The translations under genes and the position numbers were made by a program. Below, in pieces: positions 53,534 to 63,150 of a stretch of 64,000 nt of DNA; position 1 is the stretch's first letter, and each line of letters opens with the position of its first letter. Under the pieces are notes generated by a model. The model made no database searches and was not told the origin of the DNA. It saw only the letters and a program-made list of their open reading frames with translations. The DNA comes from Rhodobacter aestuarii (lineage in GTDB: Bacteria; Pseudomonadota; Alphaproteobacteria; Rhodobacterales; Rhodobacteraceae). The stretch lies in the NCBI RefSeq assembly GCF_900156655.1, contig NZ_FTOG01000007.1, positions 124,001 to 188,000 on the forward strand, in the 5' to 3' direction.

Positions 53534-55309
53534 ATGACGAGTTACACCGCCAATGTGCGCGATATGCAATTCGTGCTGCATGAATTGCTGAAAGTGGCCG
53601 AGCAAGATGTGCCGGGCTATGCGGATATGGAGCGCGATTTCACCGAGGCTGTGCTTGATGCTGCGGGCAAGGTCTCGTCTGAGGTGCTGGCCCCGCTGAA
53701 CGCGGTTGGCGATCACGAGGGCTGCGTGCTGGAAAATGGCGCTGTGCGCACCCCCAAAGGCTTTGATGCTGCCTTTGCCGCGATGAAAGAGGGCGGCTGG
53801 ACCGCGCTCGATTGCAACCCGGAATATGGCGGGCAGGGCATGCCCTATGTGCTCAACTGCGCGGTGGGGGAGATGTTTGTGTCTTCCAACATGGCGTTCA
53901 ACATGTATCAGGGGCTGACGCATGGCGCGGTCTCGGCGATTGAGGCGCATGGGACCGAAGAACAGAAAGCGACCTTCCTGCCGAAGATGATCGCTTGCGA
54001 CTGGACCGGGACCATGAACCTGACCGAGCCGCATTGCGGCACCGATCTGGGGCTTTTACGCACCAAGGCCGAGCCGCAGGAAGATGGCAGCTACAGCATC
54101 ACCGGCACCAAGATTTTCATCTCGGCGGGCGAGCACGATCTGGCCGAGAATATCATCCACCTTGTGCTGGCCAAAGCGCCGGGCGGGGGCGAGGGCACGA
54201 AGGGGATTTCGCTTTTCATCGTGCCGAAATTCCTTGTGAACGCGGATGGCAGCTTGGGCGCGCGCAATGCAGTGAGCGCGGGCAAGGTGGAGCATAAAAT
54301 GGGCATCCACGGCTCTGCCACCTGCGTGATGAACTACGATGGCGCGACGGGCTACCTGTTGGGCGATCTGCACAAAGGCATGCGCGCGATGTTCACGATG
54401 ATGAACGAAGCCCGGCTGGGCGTGGGCTTGCAAGGCTATGCGGTGGCCGAGGCGGCCTATCAAAATGCGGTCGCTTACGCCAAAGACCGGCTTCAAGGCC
54501 GCGCTGTGACCGGGGCGGAAAATCCGGGGGGCGCTGCCGATCCGCTGATTGTGCACCCCGATATTCGTCGCAGCTTGATGGATCAAAAAAGTTTCCTCGA
54601 AGGGGCACGGGCCTTCACCTATTGGGGGGCGACGCTGATCGACCGCGCGCATCTGATGCAAGATCACGAGGCCGAGGGGCTGATTTCGCTGATGACCCCG
54701 GTGATCAAAGGGTTCCTGACCGACAAAGGCTTTGAAGCCTGCGTGCAGGCCCAGCAGGTCTGGGGCGGGCATGGCTATATTGAAGAACAGGGCATGAGCC
54801 AGTTCACCCGCGATGCGCGGATCACGATGATCTATGAAGGCGCAAACGGGGTGCAGGCGCTTGACCTTGTGGGCCGCAAGCTCGCCGCCGATGGGGGCAA
54901 GCCCTTGATGGCGTTCTTTGAAATGGTGAAGGCCGAATGCAAAGCGCATGAGGGTGATGCGCGGATGACACCCTTCACCGAGGCGCTGAAGGTGGCTTCA
55001 AAGCAGCTGCAAACGGCGGGGATGTTCTTCATGCAAAACGGCATGAAAAACCCCAATGCGGCGCTCTCTGGCAGCTATGACTTCATGCATATGATGGGGC
55101 ATGTCTGCCTTGGGCTCATGTGGACCCGGATGGCCAAGGCCGCCTATACCGCACTTGATGGTGGCGCGACGGATACCGCGTTTTACGAGGGCAAGATTGC
55201 CACCGGGCGCTATTACATGGCGCGGCAATTGCCGGCTTGTTCCATGCATTTGACGCGGATCGAAAGCGGGGCCGACCCGGTGATGGCGCTCTCGGCGGAT
55301 CAGTTCTAA
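53534..55309 (+). CDS. Acyl-CoA dehydrogenase (long form)
   Basis: A 591-residue flavoprotein that introduces the first double bond in acyl-CoA beta-oxidation. It belongs to the long subclass with extra N- and C-terminal parts around the core. Visible are [15 protein letters not shown] near residue 160, [22 protein letters not shown] near residue 415 and the catalytic-base region [13 protein letters not shown] near residue 435. The related DmdC enzyme of DMSP breakdown has similar length, so 3-methylmercaptopropionyl-CoA is another possible substrate. The downstream thiolase and FadJ genes favour general fatty-acid oxidation. A ribosome site GGGAGAGG precedes the ATG. Confidence 0.93.
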   Translation: MTSYTANVRDMQFVLHELLKVAEQDVPGYADMERDFTEAVLDAAGKVSSEVLAPLNAVGDHEGCVLENGAVRTPKGFDAAFAAMKEGGWTALDCNPEYGGQGMPYVLNCAVGEMFVSSNMAFNMYQGLTHGAVSAIEAHGTEEQKATFLPKMIACDWTGTMNLTEPHCGTDLGLLRTKAEPQEDGSYSITGTKIFISAGEHDLAENIIHLVLAKAPGGGEGTKGISLFIVPKFLVNADGSLGARNAVSAGKVEHKMGIHGSATCVMNYDGATGYLLGDLHKGMRAMFTMMNEARLGVGLQGYAVAEAAYQNAVAYAKDRLQGRAVTGAENPGGAADPLIVHPDIRRSLMDQKSFLEGARAFTYWGATLIDRAHLMQDHEAEGLISLMTPVIKGFLTDKGFEACVQAQQVWGGHGYIEEQGMSQFTRDARITMIYEGANGVQALDLVGRKLAADGGKPLMAFFEMVKAECKAHEGDARMTPFTEALKVASKQLQTAGMFFMQNGMKNPNAALSGSYDFMHMMGHVCLGLMWTRMAKAAYTALDGGATDTAFYEGKIATGRYYMARQLPACSMHLTRIESGADPVMALSADQF

Positions 55310-55325
55310 GATCCCGGAAGTTCGG

Positions 55326-55353
55326 AAAAGGGGGCCGCTCTGGCCCCCTTTTT
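55326..55353 (+). terminator. Terminator after the acyl-CoA dehydrogenase gene
   Basis: GGGGGCC (55330-55336) pairs with GGCCCCC (55342-55348), loop GCTCT, followed by five T and preceded by AAAA. It separates the MerR-dehydrogenase unit from the following genes. Confidence 0.85.
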
Positions 55354-55453
55354 GTTGCGCTCCGGTTCTTGTTTCGCGACTTGATGGTATTGGGTTTTCT
55401 CTGGCCTTCGGCGCGCCGCCCCCTTACCTTTGACGCAAAGCAAGGACCGCCCA

Positions 55454-55666
55454 ATGCCCAAACGCCTGCGCCTGACGCGCCGCTTTCCGGTGGCGATGAC
55501 CAATGACGCCTATCGCAGCCTGCACCGCTTTGCGGCGGAGGCCGAGATCACGCCCGACGAGGCGCTTTGCTTCTTGTTTGAGCATTTCAATTCGGTCACC
55601 AATGCCGAAAACCTGACCGCGCGGCTGCGGCTCTTTAAGGCCGAATTGCCGGATCGAAAGGCGTAA
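55454..55666 (+). CDS. Small hypothetical protein between the dehydrogenase and thiolase genes
   Basis: A 70-residue basic-then-acidic protein: MPKRLRLTRRFPVAM at the start, then a helical region (AYRSLHRFAAEAEITPDEALCFLFEHF). The end part (NLTARLRLFKAELPDRK) is also helical. No known motif; the pattern of a short beta strand and two helices is like small DNA-binding (ribbon-helix-helix) proteins, but this is a weak resemblance. The ATG at 55454 follows AAGGACCGCC. It is placed between two beta-oxidation genes, which may be chance. Confidence 0.6.
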   Translation: MPKRLRLTRRFPVAMTNDAYRSLHRFAAEAEITPDEALCFLFEHFNSVTNAENLTARLRLFKAELPDRKA

Positions 55667-55755
55667 GCGCCCCTTTTTGCTTGGCATCTGTCCGCGAAGC
55701 CCCATCATCTGCCTTGCCTGCTGCGTGACGTTGCGCCACGAGGCTTGCTTGCCCC

Positions 55756-55770
55756 TTACGCGCACGTCAA
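55756..55770. promoter_or_regulatory. Candidate MerR operator upstream of the thiolase gene
   Basis: TTACGCGCACGTCAA, matching the T-T/G-ACG-N3-ACGTCA pattern found before the second MerR gene. It is about 84-98 bases ahead of the thiolase start at 55854. A possible -10 element (CAATAT, 55778) follows, so the site may lie in the promoter spacer as is usual for MerR regulators. Confidence 0.5.
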
Positions 55771-55853
55771 TTCGTTGCAATATGGTGGGGATCAAGCGGC
55801 GCGCGTGACGTGCCCTGACAGGATACCGGCCCGACCGGGTCAGAGGAGGAGCA

Positions 55854-57065
55854 ATGACCGAAGCCTATATCTATGACGCCTGCCGCACCCCGCGGGGCAA
55901 AGGCCGCCGCGATGGCAGCTTGCACGAGGTGACCTCGCTCGCGCTGTCGGCGCGGCTTCTGAATGCGGTGAAGGAACGCAATGGTCTGTCGGGCCATGCG
56001 GTTGAAGATGTGATTTGGGGCAATGTCACGCAGGTGGGCGAGCAGGGCGGCTGCTTGGCGCGCTCTGCGGTGCTGATGTCTGGCTTGGATGAAGCGATCC
56101 CGGGGCTCTCGATCAACCGGTTTTGCGCCTCTGGCATGGAGGCGGTGAACTTGGCCGCGAACCAAGTGAAGGGTGGGGCGGGCCAAGCCTATATCGCGGG
56201 CGGTGTTGAGATGATGGGCCGCGTCGCGATGGGCTCGGACGGGGCTGCGATTGCCGTGGACCCGGCGCTTGCGCTGAAAACCTATTTTGTGCCGCAGGGC
56301 ATTTCGGCCGATCTGATCGCCACCGAATACGGTTTTAGCCGCGAAGACGCGGATGCTTTGGCGGTGGAAAGTCAGCGCCGCGCGGCGGAAGCTTGGGCCG
56401 AAAACCGCTTTGGCAAATCCATCGTTCCGGTGCTGGATCAAAACGGGCTGACGATCTTGGGCCATGATGAATTCATGCGGCCCGGCACGACGATGGAAGA
56501 CCTCGGCAAGCTCAAGGCCAGCTTCAAAGATATGGGCGAGGTGATGCCCGGCTTTGATAAGGTCGCGCTGCTCAAATACCCGCATCTGGAAAAGATTGAA
56601 CACATCCACCATGCGGGGAACTCCTCGGGGATTGTGGATGGCGCTGCGGCGGTGCTGGTGGGCTCCAAAGAGTTTGGCATTGCGCATGGGCTCAAGCCCC
56701 GCGCGCGCATTCGCGCCACCGCGAAAATTGGCACCGACCCCACCATCATGCTGACCGGCCCGGTGCCGGTGACCGAAAAGATCCTGCGCGACAGCGGGAT
56801 GGCGATTGGTGACATCGACCTGTTTGAGGTGAACGAGGCCTTCGCCGCAGTGGTGCTGCGCTTCATGCAGGCGTTCAACGTCAGCCCCGATAAGGTCAAC
56901 GTCAACGGCGGCGCGATGGCGATGGGCCACCCGCTGGGCGCGACCGGCGCGATTATCATCGGCACGCTGCTCGATGAACTGGAGCGGCGCGATCTATCGA
57001 CCGGCCTTGCCACGCTTTGCATCGCATCCGGCATGGGTGCAGCCACCATCATCGAACGGGTCTGA
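55854..57065 (+). CDS. fadA: Acetyl-CoA acyltransferase (thiolase)
   Basis: Cleaves 3-ketoacyl-CoA with CoA in the last step of beta-oxidation. The 403 residues match. The nucleophilic cysteine is in NRFCASGMEAVN near residue 90; the C-terminal motifs VNEAFAAVV, GGAMAMGHPLGATGA (His) and CIASGMGAA (second Cys) are complete. GAGGAGGAG precedes the ATG. It is 11 bases upstream of the fadJ-type gene, so the two encode the alpha and beta parts of a trifunctional complex. Confidence 0.95.
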   Translation: MTEAYIYDACRTPRGKGRRDGSLHEVTSLALSARLLNAVKERNGLSGHAVEDVIWGNVTQVGEQGGCLARSAVLMSGLDEAIPGLSINRFCASGMEAVNLAANQVKGGAGQAYIAGGVEMMGRVAMGSDGAAIAVDPALALKTYFVPQGISADLIATEYGFSREDADALAVESQRRAAEAWAENRFGKSIVPVLDQNGLTILGHDEFMRPGTTMEDLGKLKASFKDMGEVMPGFDKVALLKYPHLEKIEHIHHAGNSSGIVDGAAAVLVGSKEFGIAHGLKPRARIRATAKIGTDPTIMLTGPVPVTEKILRDSGMAIGDIDLFEVNEAFAAVVLRFMQAFNVSPDKVNVNGGAMAMGHPLGATGAIIIGTLLDELERRDLSTGLATLCIASGMGAATIIERV

Positions 57066-57076
57066 GGGAGGAAACC

Positions 57077-59263
57077 ATGACCGATTTCACCTATGACCTT
57101 GGCGCCGATGGCGTGGCGACCATCACTTGGGATGTGGTCGCCAAGTCGATGAATGTGATGAGCACGGAAGGTTTGATCCTGCTTGATCAGTTGATTGATC
57201 AAGCCTTGGCGGATGAAGCTTGCAAGGGCGTGATCATCACCTCGGCCAAGAAAGATTTCGCGGGCGGAATGGATCTCAACGTCATCGCGCAAATGCGCGC
57301 GGGTGGCGCGCAGGCGATGTTCGACGGCGTGATGCAATTGCATGGTGTGCTGCGCAAGATCGAACGTGCGGGGATGGACCCGAAAACGCTCAAAGGTGGC
57401 AAGCCGATTGTGACGGTGCTGCCGGGCACGGCGCTGGGCATTGGGTTGGAACTGCCGCTCGCCACGCATCGAATCTTTGCGGCGGATAATCCGAAGGCCA
57501 AGATTGGCCTGCCCGAGATTATGGTGGGCATCTTCCCCGGCGGTGGCGGCACCACGCGGTTGGTGCGCAAAATGGGGGCAATGGCCGCCGCGCCCTTCTT
57601 GCTGGAAGGCAAGCTTTCCAACCCGAAAGCGGCGAAAGCGGCCGGGCTGATTGACGAGGTCTGCGAAGACCCGATGGCCGCCGCGCGAGACTGGGTTTTG
57701 AGCGCGAAAGACGGCGATCTGGTCAAACCGTGGGATGCCAAGGGGTATAAAATGCCCGGCGGCGCGCCCTATCACCCGGCGGGGTTCATGACCTTCTTGG
57801 GCGCCTCAGCGATGGTGCATGGCAAGACGATGGGGGTTTACCCCGCTGCCAAGGCGCTTTTGTCGGCTGTCTATGAAGGGGCGCTTGTGCCCTTTGATAC
57901 CGCGCTCAAGATCGAGGCGCGTTGGTTCACCAATCTGCTGTTGAACCCGTCGTCTTCGGCGATGATCCGCTCGCTTTTCATCAACAAAGAAGCGCTCGAA
58001 AAAGGCGCGAACCGCCCGCAGGTCGAGGATCAATCGGTCAATAAAGTCGGCATTTTGGGCGCGGGCATGATGGGCGCGGGGATCGCCTATGTCTCTGCCA
58101 ATGCGGGCATTGAAGTGGTACTGATCGACGCCAGCCAAGAGGCCGCGGATCGTGGCAAAAGCTATTCGACCGGCATCCTCGACAAGGGCATCCAACGCAA
58201 GAAGGTGACGGAAGAGAAGAAGGCCGAGGTGCTGGCTCGCATCACCGCCACCACCGATTATGCCGCGCTTGAAGGCTGCGATCTGATCGTCGAAGCGGTG
58301 TTTGAAGATCCGGGCGTGAAGGCCGAAGTCACCGCCAAAGCGGAAGCCGTGATCCCCGAAACGGCGATCTTTGCGACCAATACCTCCACCTTGCCGATCT
58401 CACACCTTGCGAAAGCCTCCAAACGCCCTGAGCAATTCATCGGCATCCACTTCTTCTCGCCCGTCGATAAGATGCTCTTGGTCGAGATCATCAAGGGCGC
58501 GCAAACGGGTGATGTCGCTGTGGCGAAGGCGCTCGATTTCGTCCGCGCCATTCGCAAAACGCCGATCGTTGTGAATGACGCGCGCTTCTTCTACGCCAAC
58601 CGCTGCATCATCCCCTATATCAATGAGGGCATCCGAATGGTGGCCGAGGGGGTGAACCCGGTGTTGGTGGAAAACGCCGCGAAGCTGGTGGGGATGCCGC
58701 TCGGCCCGCTGCAATTGGTCGATGAAACCTCGATTGATTTGGGTGTGAAAATCGCCAAAGCCACCAAAGCGGCGATGGGCGATGCCTATCCCGATGGCGC
58801 GGTGGATGAGGTGGTGTTCTGGATGGCCGATCAGGGCCGCTTGGGCAAAAAGGCCGATGCGGGTTTTTACAGCTACGCGGGTGGTAAGCGCGCGGGGCTG
58901 TGGGCAGGCTTGGCCGATCAATACCCCCGTGCCGAGGAGCAGCCCGAATTGACCGAGGTGCAGCACCGTTTGCTGATGGCGCAGGTGCTCGAAGCCGTGC
59001 GGGCCTTTGAACAAGGCGTGCTGACCGATATTCGCGAAGGCGATGTCGGCGCGATCTTGGGCTGGGGGTTCGCGCCGTGGTCGGGCGGGCCGTTTGCCTG
59101 GCTTGATATCATTGGCGCGCCCCGCGCGGTGGAAATCTGCGAGGCGCTTGAAGCAGCCTATGGCCCGCGCTTCAATGCGCCCGCGCTTTTGCGCGACATT
59201 GTCGAGAAGGGTGACAGTTTCTATGCGCGCTTCGGTGGCGGGCAGGCGGCGGCAGCGGCCTAA
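57077..59263 (+). CDS. fadJ: Enoyl-CoA hydratase / 3-hydroxyacyl-CoA dehydrogenase (FadJ/FadB type)
   Basis: Bifunctional beta-oxidation enzyme, 728 residues. The N-terminal crotonase domain has KDFAGGMDLNVI near residue 62, LGIGLELPLATH and LPEIMVGIFPGGGGTTRLV near residue 145. The dehydrogenase begins with the NAD loop GILGAGMMGAGIAYV near residue 330, then IGIHFFSPVDKMLLVEII near residue 455 and GPLQLVDETSIDLG. The start at 57077 follows GAGGGAGG. It is in an operon with the thiolase and ends at a strong terminator. Confidence 0.95.
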   Translation: MTDFTYDLGADGVATITWDVVAKSMNVMSTEGLILLDQLIDQALADEACKGVIITSAKKDFAGGMDLNVIAQMRAGGAQAMFDGVMQLHGVLRKIERAGMDPKTLKGGKPIVTVLPGTALGIGLELPLATHRIFAADNPKAKIGLPEIMVGIFPGGGGTTRLVRKMGAMAAAPFLLEGKLSNPKAAKAAGLIDEVCEDPMAAARDWVLSAKDGDLVKPWDAKGYKMPGGAPYHPAGFMTFLGASAMVHGKTMGVYPAAKALLSAVYEGALVPFDTALKIEARWFTNLLLNPSSSAMIRSLFINKEALEKGANRPQVEDQSVNKVGILGAGMMGAGIAYVSANAGIEVVLIDASQEAADRGKSYSTGILDKGIQRKKVTEEKKAEVLARITATTDYAALEGCDLIVEAVFEDPGVKAEVTAKAEAVIPETAIFATNTSTLPISHLAKASKRPEQFIGIHFFSPVDKMLLVEIIKGAQTGDVAVAKALDFVRAIRKTPIVVNDARFFYANRCIIPYINEGIRMVAEGVNPVLVENAAKLVGMPLGPLQLVDETSIDLGVKIAKATKAAMGDAYPDGAVDEVVFWMADQGRLGKKADAGFYSYAGGKRAGLWAGLADQYPRAEEQPELTEVQHRLLMAQVLEAVRAFEQGVLTDIREGDVGAILGWGFAPWSGGPFAWLDIIGAPRAVEICEALEAAYGPRFNAPALLRDIVEKGDSFYARFGGGQAAAAA

Positions 59264-59279
59264 CCTTTTGAAACGGCTG

Positions 59280-59312
59280 AAAGGGGCGGTGCTGCGGGCG
59301 CCGCCCCTTTTC
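59280..59312 (+). terminator. Terminator of the fadA-fadJ operon
   Basis: AAAGGGGCGG (59280-59289) pairs with CCGCCCCTTTT (59301-59311), a 10-base stem with its own T run, 17 bases past fadJ. Confidence 0.85.
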
Positions 59313-59356
59313 CTTTGCGCCCCCGCAGCCTAGCTTGTGGGCAAAGGAGACCTCTC

Positions 59357-61375
59357 ATGACCAATCCGCTTTTGGCGCCGGGCAAAGGCCCTTTCGCGCT
59401 GCCTGATTTCGCCAATATCACCGATGATGATTTTGCCCCCGCCTTTGAGGCGGCGCTTTCCGAGGCGCGTGTGAATATCGCCGCGATTGCCGAAAACCCT
59501 GATGCACCCAGCTTTGCCAACACCATCGATGCGATGGAACTGGCCGAGGCGACGCTAGACCGGGTCGCGGGCGTTTTTTACAACCTCTCGGGCGCGGATA
59601 GCACGCCTGCGCGCGAGGCATTGATGCGCGATCTGGCGCCAAAGATGGCGGCCTTCGCTTCTGAGGTCACGATGAACCGGCCGCTGTTTGCGCGGATCGA
59701 GGCGCTTTGGAACGCGCGCGAAACGCTGGAGCTAACAAGCGAGCAGGCACGTGTGTTGGAGCTTTACTACAAGATGTTCATCCGCTCTGGTGCGGCGCTG
59801 GAAGGGGCCGAGGCCGAGCGGATGACCGCGATTAAAGCGCGGTTGGCGGTGCTGTCGACCCAGTTTTCGCAAAACCTTCTGGCGGATGAGCGGGATTGGT
59901 TCCGCACCTTGGCTGAAGACGAGTTGGAAGGTCTGCCAGACTTCGTGGTTGAGGCAGCAAAAGCGGCGGGCGCGGAACGCGGCCAATCTGGCCCGGTGCT
60001 GACGCTGTCACGCTCGCTCATCGTGCCGTTTTTGCAATTCTCGCCACGCCGCGATTTGCGCGAGATCGCTTATGAGGCTTGGACTGCTCGGGGCGCGAAT
60101 GGCGGTGAAACCGATAACCGCGCGATTGCGGCCGAAATTCTGGCGCTGCGCGAGGAGCGCGCGAAGCTTTTGGGGTACGAGAGTTTCGCGGCCTATAAGC
60201 TGGAACCTGAAATGGCGAAGGAACCAGCCCAAGTGCGCGAGTTGTTGATGCGCGTTTGGGAGCCCGCCAAGGCGGCGGCAGAGGCCGATGCCACCAAACT
60301 GACCGAGATGCTGCAAGAAGATGGTCTCAACGGCGATCTGGAGGCATGGGATTGGCGTTATTATTCCGAAAAGCGCCGGGTGGCCGAGCATGATTTTGAT
60401 GAAGCGGCGCTGAAGCCTTACCTCTCGCTTGAGGCGATGCTGAACGCGGTGTTTGACACTGCCAACCGGCTGTTCGGGCTTGAATTCAAACCGCTCGACG
60501 GCCCCTTCTACCACCCTGATGTGCGCGGTTGGGAGGTCACGCGCGGCGGCAAACATATCGCGGTCTTCTTGGGGGATTACTTCGCCCGCGCTTCCAAACG
60601 CTCCGGCGCGTGGTGTTCGGCGATGCGCTCACAATCCAAGCTTGGGGGCGAGACGCGGCCCATCGTGGTCAATGTGTGCAACTTTGCCAAAGGGGACCCT
60701 TGCCTTTTGAGCTATGATGATGCGCGGACGCTTTTCCATGAATTTGGCCATGCCCTGCATCAGATGCTGTCGGATGTGACCTATCAATTCGTCTCTGGTA
60801 CGTCTGTCGCGCGCGATTTCGTGGAACTGCCAAGCCAGCTTTATGAACATTGGATGGAAGTGCCCGAAGTGCTGCAAAAGCATGCGCGCCATTGGCAAAC
60901 TGGCGCGGCGATGCCCGAAGCTTTGTTGCAAAAGCTGCTTGCCGCCAGCACCTATGATCAAGGATTTGCGACGGTGGAATTCATCGCCTCGGCGTTGGTG
61001 GACCTTGCCTTCCATGAAGGCGCAGCCCCCAAAGACCCGATGGCGAAGCAGGCGGAGGTTCTGGCCGAGATTGGCCTGCCCAAGGCCATTCGGATGCGCC
61101 ACGCCACCCCGCATTTTGGGCACGTCTTCTCAGGCGACGGCTATTCCTCGGGCTACTACAGCTACATGTGGTCAGAGGTGATGGATGCTGACGCTTTTGC
61201 CGCGTTTGAAGAAGCGGGCAGCCCGTTTGATGAAGCCACGGCGAAGCGGCTGGAAGAGTGCATTCTTTCCGTTGGCGGCTCTGTGCCCGCCGATGCGGCT
61301 TGGATGGCGTTTCGCGGCAAAAAGCCCGGCGTTGAGCCGCTACTGAAGGGGCGCGGGCTTTTGGATGTCGCCTAA
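59357..61375 (+). CDS. M3-family oligopeptidase (peptidyl-dipeptidase Dcp / oligopeptidase A type)
   Basis: A 672-residue cytoplasmic zinc peptidase that degrades short peptides. The metal site is LFHEFGHALHQ (HExxH) near residue 462, with the third Glu ligand about 25-30 residues later in RDFVELPSQLYE. Further family segments are GYYSYMWSEVMDADAF and HFGHVFSGDGYSSG near the C-terminus. The length fits either Dcp or PrlC. AAGGAGA precedes the ATG. It is transcribed alone and converges on the YqjE-like gene six bases away. Confidence 0.92.
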   Translation: MTNPLLAPGKGPFALPDFANITDDDFAPAFEAALSEARVNIAAIAENPDAPSFANTIDAMELAEATLDRVAGVFYNLSGADSTPAREALMRDLAPKMAAFASEVTMNRPLFARIEALWNARETLELTSEQARVLELYYKMFIRSGAALEGAEAERMTAIKARLAVLSTQFSQNLLADERDWFRTLAEDELEGLPDFVVEAAKAAGAERGQSGPVLTLSRSLIVPFLQFSPRRDLREIAYEAWTARGANGGETDNRAIAAEILALREERAKLLGYESFAAYKLEPEMAKEPAQVRELLMRVWEPAKAAAEADATKLTEMLQEDGLNGDLEAWDWRYYSEKRRVAEHDFDEAALKPYLSLEAMLNAVFDTANRLFGLEFKPLDGPFYHPDVRGWEVTRGGKHIAVFLGDYFARASKRSGAWCSAMRSQSKLGGETRPIVVNVCNFAKGDPCLLSYDDARTLFHEFGHALHQMLSDVTYQFVSGTSVARDFVELPSQLYEHWMEVPEVLQKHARHWQTGAAMPEALLQKLLAASTYDQGFATVEFIASALVDLAFHEGAAPKDPMAKQAEVLAEIGLPKAIRMRHATPHFGHVFSGDGYSSGYYSYMWSEVMDADAFAAFEEAGSPFDEATAKRLEECILSVGGSVPADAAWMAFRGKKPGVEPLLKGRGLLDVA

Positions 61376-61381
61376 AGCGGC

Positions 61382-61810
61382 TTAACGATCTGGGCGCGGG
61401 GTGAGGGCAAAAACCAGCCCCGCGGCCACTGCCAAGGTTGCGGCAGGATGATCGGCGATAAGCTTCGGGATCGTTTGTAAAGCGGTCTCGGCCAACGCTG
61501 ATTGCAGGGCAGCGGACCGGGCGGCCTCGGCGCGCGCCTTGGCTCGCGCGTCAAGAACCGCCGTCACCGCCCACACAACCAACACGGCCAATAGAGCCAA
61601 GCCCGCCAAAACAAGGGCGGACAAGGCCGGGCCAATCAGCGGCATCAGCGCAAACCAAAGCGCCACTGCTGCCGCCACATAGGCCGTAAGACCAAAAATC
61701 GCGATCAGCCCAGTGCCAATCGCGGCGCGGCGCGCCTTGGCCACGGGCGGGGCAAACCCGCCCATCAGCGCGCCCAGAAGTTCGGGGGCTAGCTGTGCCA
61801 ATTCGCGCAT
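61382..61810 (-). CDS. Small membrane protein of YqjE/holin-superfamily type
   Basis: A 142-residue protein with two adjacent membrane helices (about 30-80: AAIGTGLIAIFGLTAYVAAAVALWFAL and ALSALVLAGLALLAVLVVWAV). A basic helical tail follows and ends in a third hydrophobic stretch (about 118-136). This pattern fits the YqjE (holin-X superfamily) group. It lies four bases after the YqjD-like gene, as in the Escherichia coli yqjD-yqjE pair. The ribosome site is weak, which suggests coupling to the upstream gene. Function unknown. Confidence 0.7.
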   Translation of the reverse strand: MRELAQLAPELLGALMGGFAPPVAKARRAAIGTGLIAIFGLTAYVAAAVALWFALMPLIGPALSALVLAGLALLAVLVVWAVTAVLDARAKARAEAARSAALQSALAETALQTIPKLIADHPAATLAVAAGLVFALTPRPDR

Positions 61811-61814
61811 GATC

Positions 61815-62150
61815 TTAGCGCTTCATCAAAAGGGCTGCGAGAAAGCCGACACCTGCGGCTACACCAAGCGCAGCCATCGGGTTGGCGCGCACGCGGTCCT
61901 CGACCGCGCCTTCGGCATCAAGGAACCGCTCGCGCGCGATTTCGGCAGCTTTTGCGGACCGGTCGGCCAATTCGGCGCGCAACTCTTGCGCCTGTTCGGC
62001 CAATTTCTCGCCGCGCGTCGCGCCATAGTCGCGCGCGCTACGGCTCAACTCGGCCAGTTCGGCGCTGAGCTTTTCGATTTGCTCTTCAAGCTTCGCGACC
62101 TCGGCGGGAACCTTGCCATTCGATTTGGAAAGGGGTTGGGCGCTGGCCAT
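61815..62150 (-). CDS. ElaB/YqjD-type (DUF883) membrane-anchored protein
   Basis: A 111-residue protein with a long amphipathic, coiled-coil-like region (about 15-85, heptad-like E-A-L residues) and a C-terminal membrane anchor (ANPMAALGVAAGVGFLAALLMKR). This is the layout of YqjD and ElaB, which in Escherichia coli bind ribosomes at the membrane in stationary phase; that role is not shown here. GGAGGC precedes the ATG. It is the first gene of a pair with the YqjE-like protein. Confidence 0.85.
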   Translation of the reverse strand: MASAQPLSKSNGKVPAEVAKLEEQIEKLSAELAELSRSARDYGATRGEKLAEQAQELRAELADRSAKAAEIARERFLDAEGAVEDRVRANPMAALGVAAGVGFLAALLMKR

Positions 62151-62213
62151 GAAAGCCTCCTGTCTTTGGTTGCGGTTGTCGGATCAACGCAAACCAAGCC
62201 GGGAGAGTTCCCC

Positions 62214-63098
62214 TTAGCCGTGCCAGACATCCATGTGGATGATCACATCCGCTTGCGGATGGGCGTCCAAAATCGCGCGTTTGAGGCTTTTGGCAATCGC
62301 ATGTGCGGCCTCTAGGCTTTGCTCGCCATCAAGTTCGATATGCAGTTGCACAAAGAGTTTTGCGCCTGCGGTGCGGGTCTTGAGGTCATGGAACCCCCGC
62401 ACACCGGGCCAGATTTCTGCGATCTCGGCAATGCTCTTTACAATGCTGTCGGGTGCTGCGCGGTCCATCAGTGCGTGCCAGCTTGCGACAAAGATCTTGG
62501 ACGCGCCACGCAGCATGATCGCGGCGGCAATGATCGCAATCACGCTGTCGGCGCGGGTCCAGCCAAAGCGGGCCGAAAGCCAAAGCGCGAGCATCGCCCC
62601 CAAGGTGGGCAGCAAATCGCCCACGTAATGCAGCATATCCGCCGCCACGACCTTGTTGCCGGTGCGCGCGGCCACCCGGCGTTGCCAAAGAACGAGTGCG
62701 GCCGTCAGCAGTGCCGAAAGCGCCATAACGGCAATGCCAGCGCCTTCATCCGCAAGGACGGGCGGGGTGGTGGCAATCAACCGCTCCACCCCAGTCCACA
62801 GGATCGCGGCACCAGAAGCGGCTACGAAAATGGCTTGGCCAAGCGAGACCAGATCTTCAACCGAGGTATGGCCAAAGGAATGGTCTTCATCGGCGGGGCG
62901 GGCGGCATAGACAATCGCGATCAGCCCCGCCGCAGAGATCAGCAGATCAAGCGCCGAATCCGCCAAAGAGGCCGCGATGGACAGCGCCCCCGTTGCCCAA
63001 AGCGCCCAGAGCTTGAGCCCAACCAAAACCGCCGCGACAGAGACAGAGGCCGCCCCAGCAGACAAGTTCAGTTTTTGCGAGGGCGTAGAATAGGGCAT
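62214..63098 (-). CDS. Cation diffusion facilitator (FieF-like) metal efflux protein
   Basis: A 294-residue transporter exporting divalent metals (zinc, iron or related) by proton exchange. Six helices precede a soluble C-terminal domain (about 205-294) that binds metal and dimerises. Metal-site residues are visible in helix 2 (LADSALDLLIS), in the loop FGHTSVEDL, and in helix 5 (ADMLHYVGDLLP), the pattern of FieF-type members with H-x3-D. The last residues HPQADVIIHMDVWHG are rich in His and Asp. It is transcribed leftward; the ribosome site is weak. The preferred metal is not certain. Confidence 0.9.
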   Translation of the reverse strand: MPYSTPSQKLNLSAGAASVSVAAVLVGLKLWALWATGALSIAASLADSALDLLISAAGLIAIVYAARPADEDHSFGHTSVEDLVSLGQAIFVAASGAAILWTGVERLIATTPPVLADEGAGIAVMALSALLTAALVLWQRRVAARTGNKVVAADMLHYVGDLLPTLGAMLALWLSARFGWTRADSVIAIIAAAIMLRGASKIFVASWHALMDRAAPDSIVKSIAEIAEIWPGVRGFHDLKTRTAGAKLFVQLHIELDGEQSLEAAHAIAKSLKRAILDAHPQADVIIHMDVWHG

Positions 63099-63150
63099 GG
63101 CACGATTCGGCTGGCTGGCGTGGGAGCCCTGCCTAGCTCAAGCGCGCTGC

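Noticed and set aside
57181-57204. Inverted repeat GCTTGATCA/TGATCAAGC resembling an FNR or phage-type operator
   Set aside because: It lies inside the fadJ coding sequence, encodes ordinary crotonase residues, and its spacing does not fit FNR.
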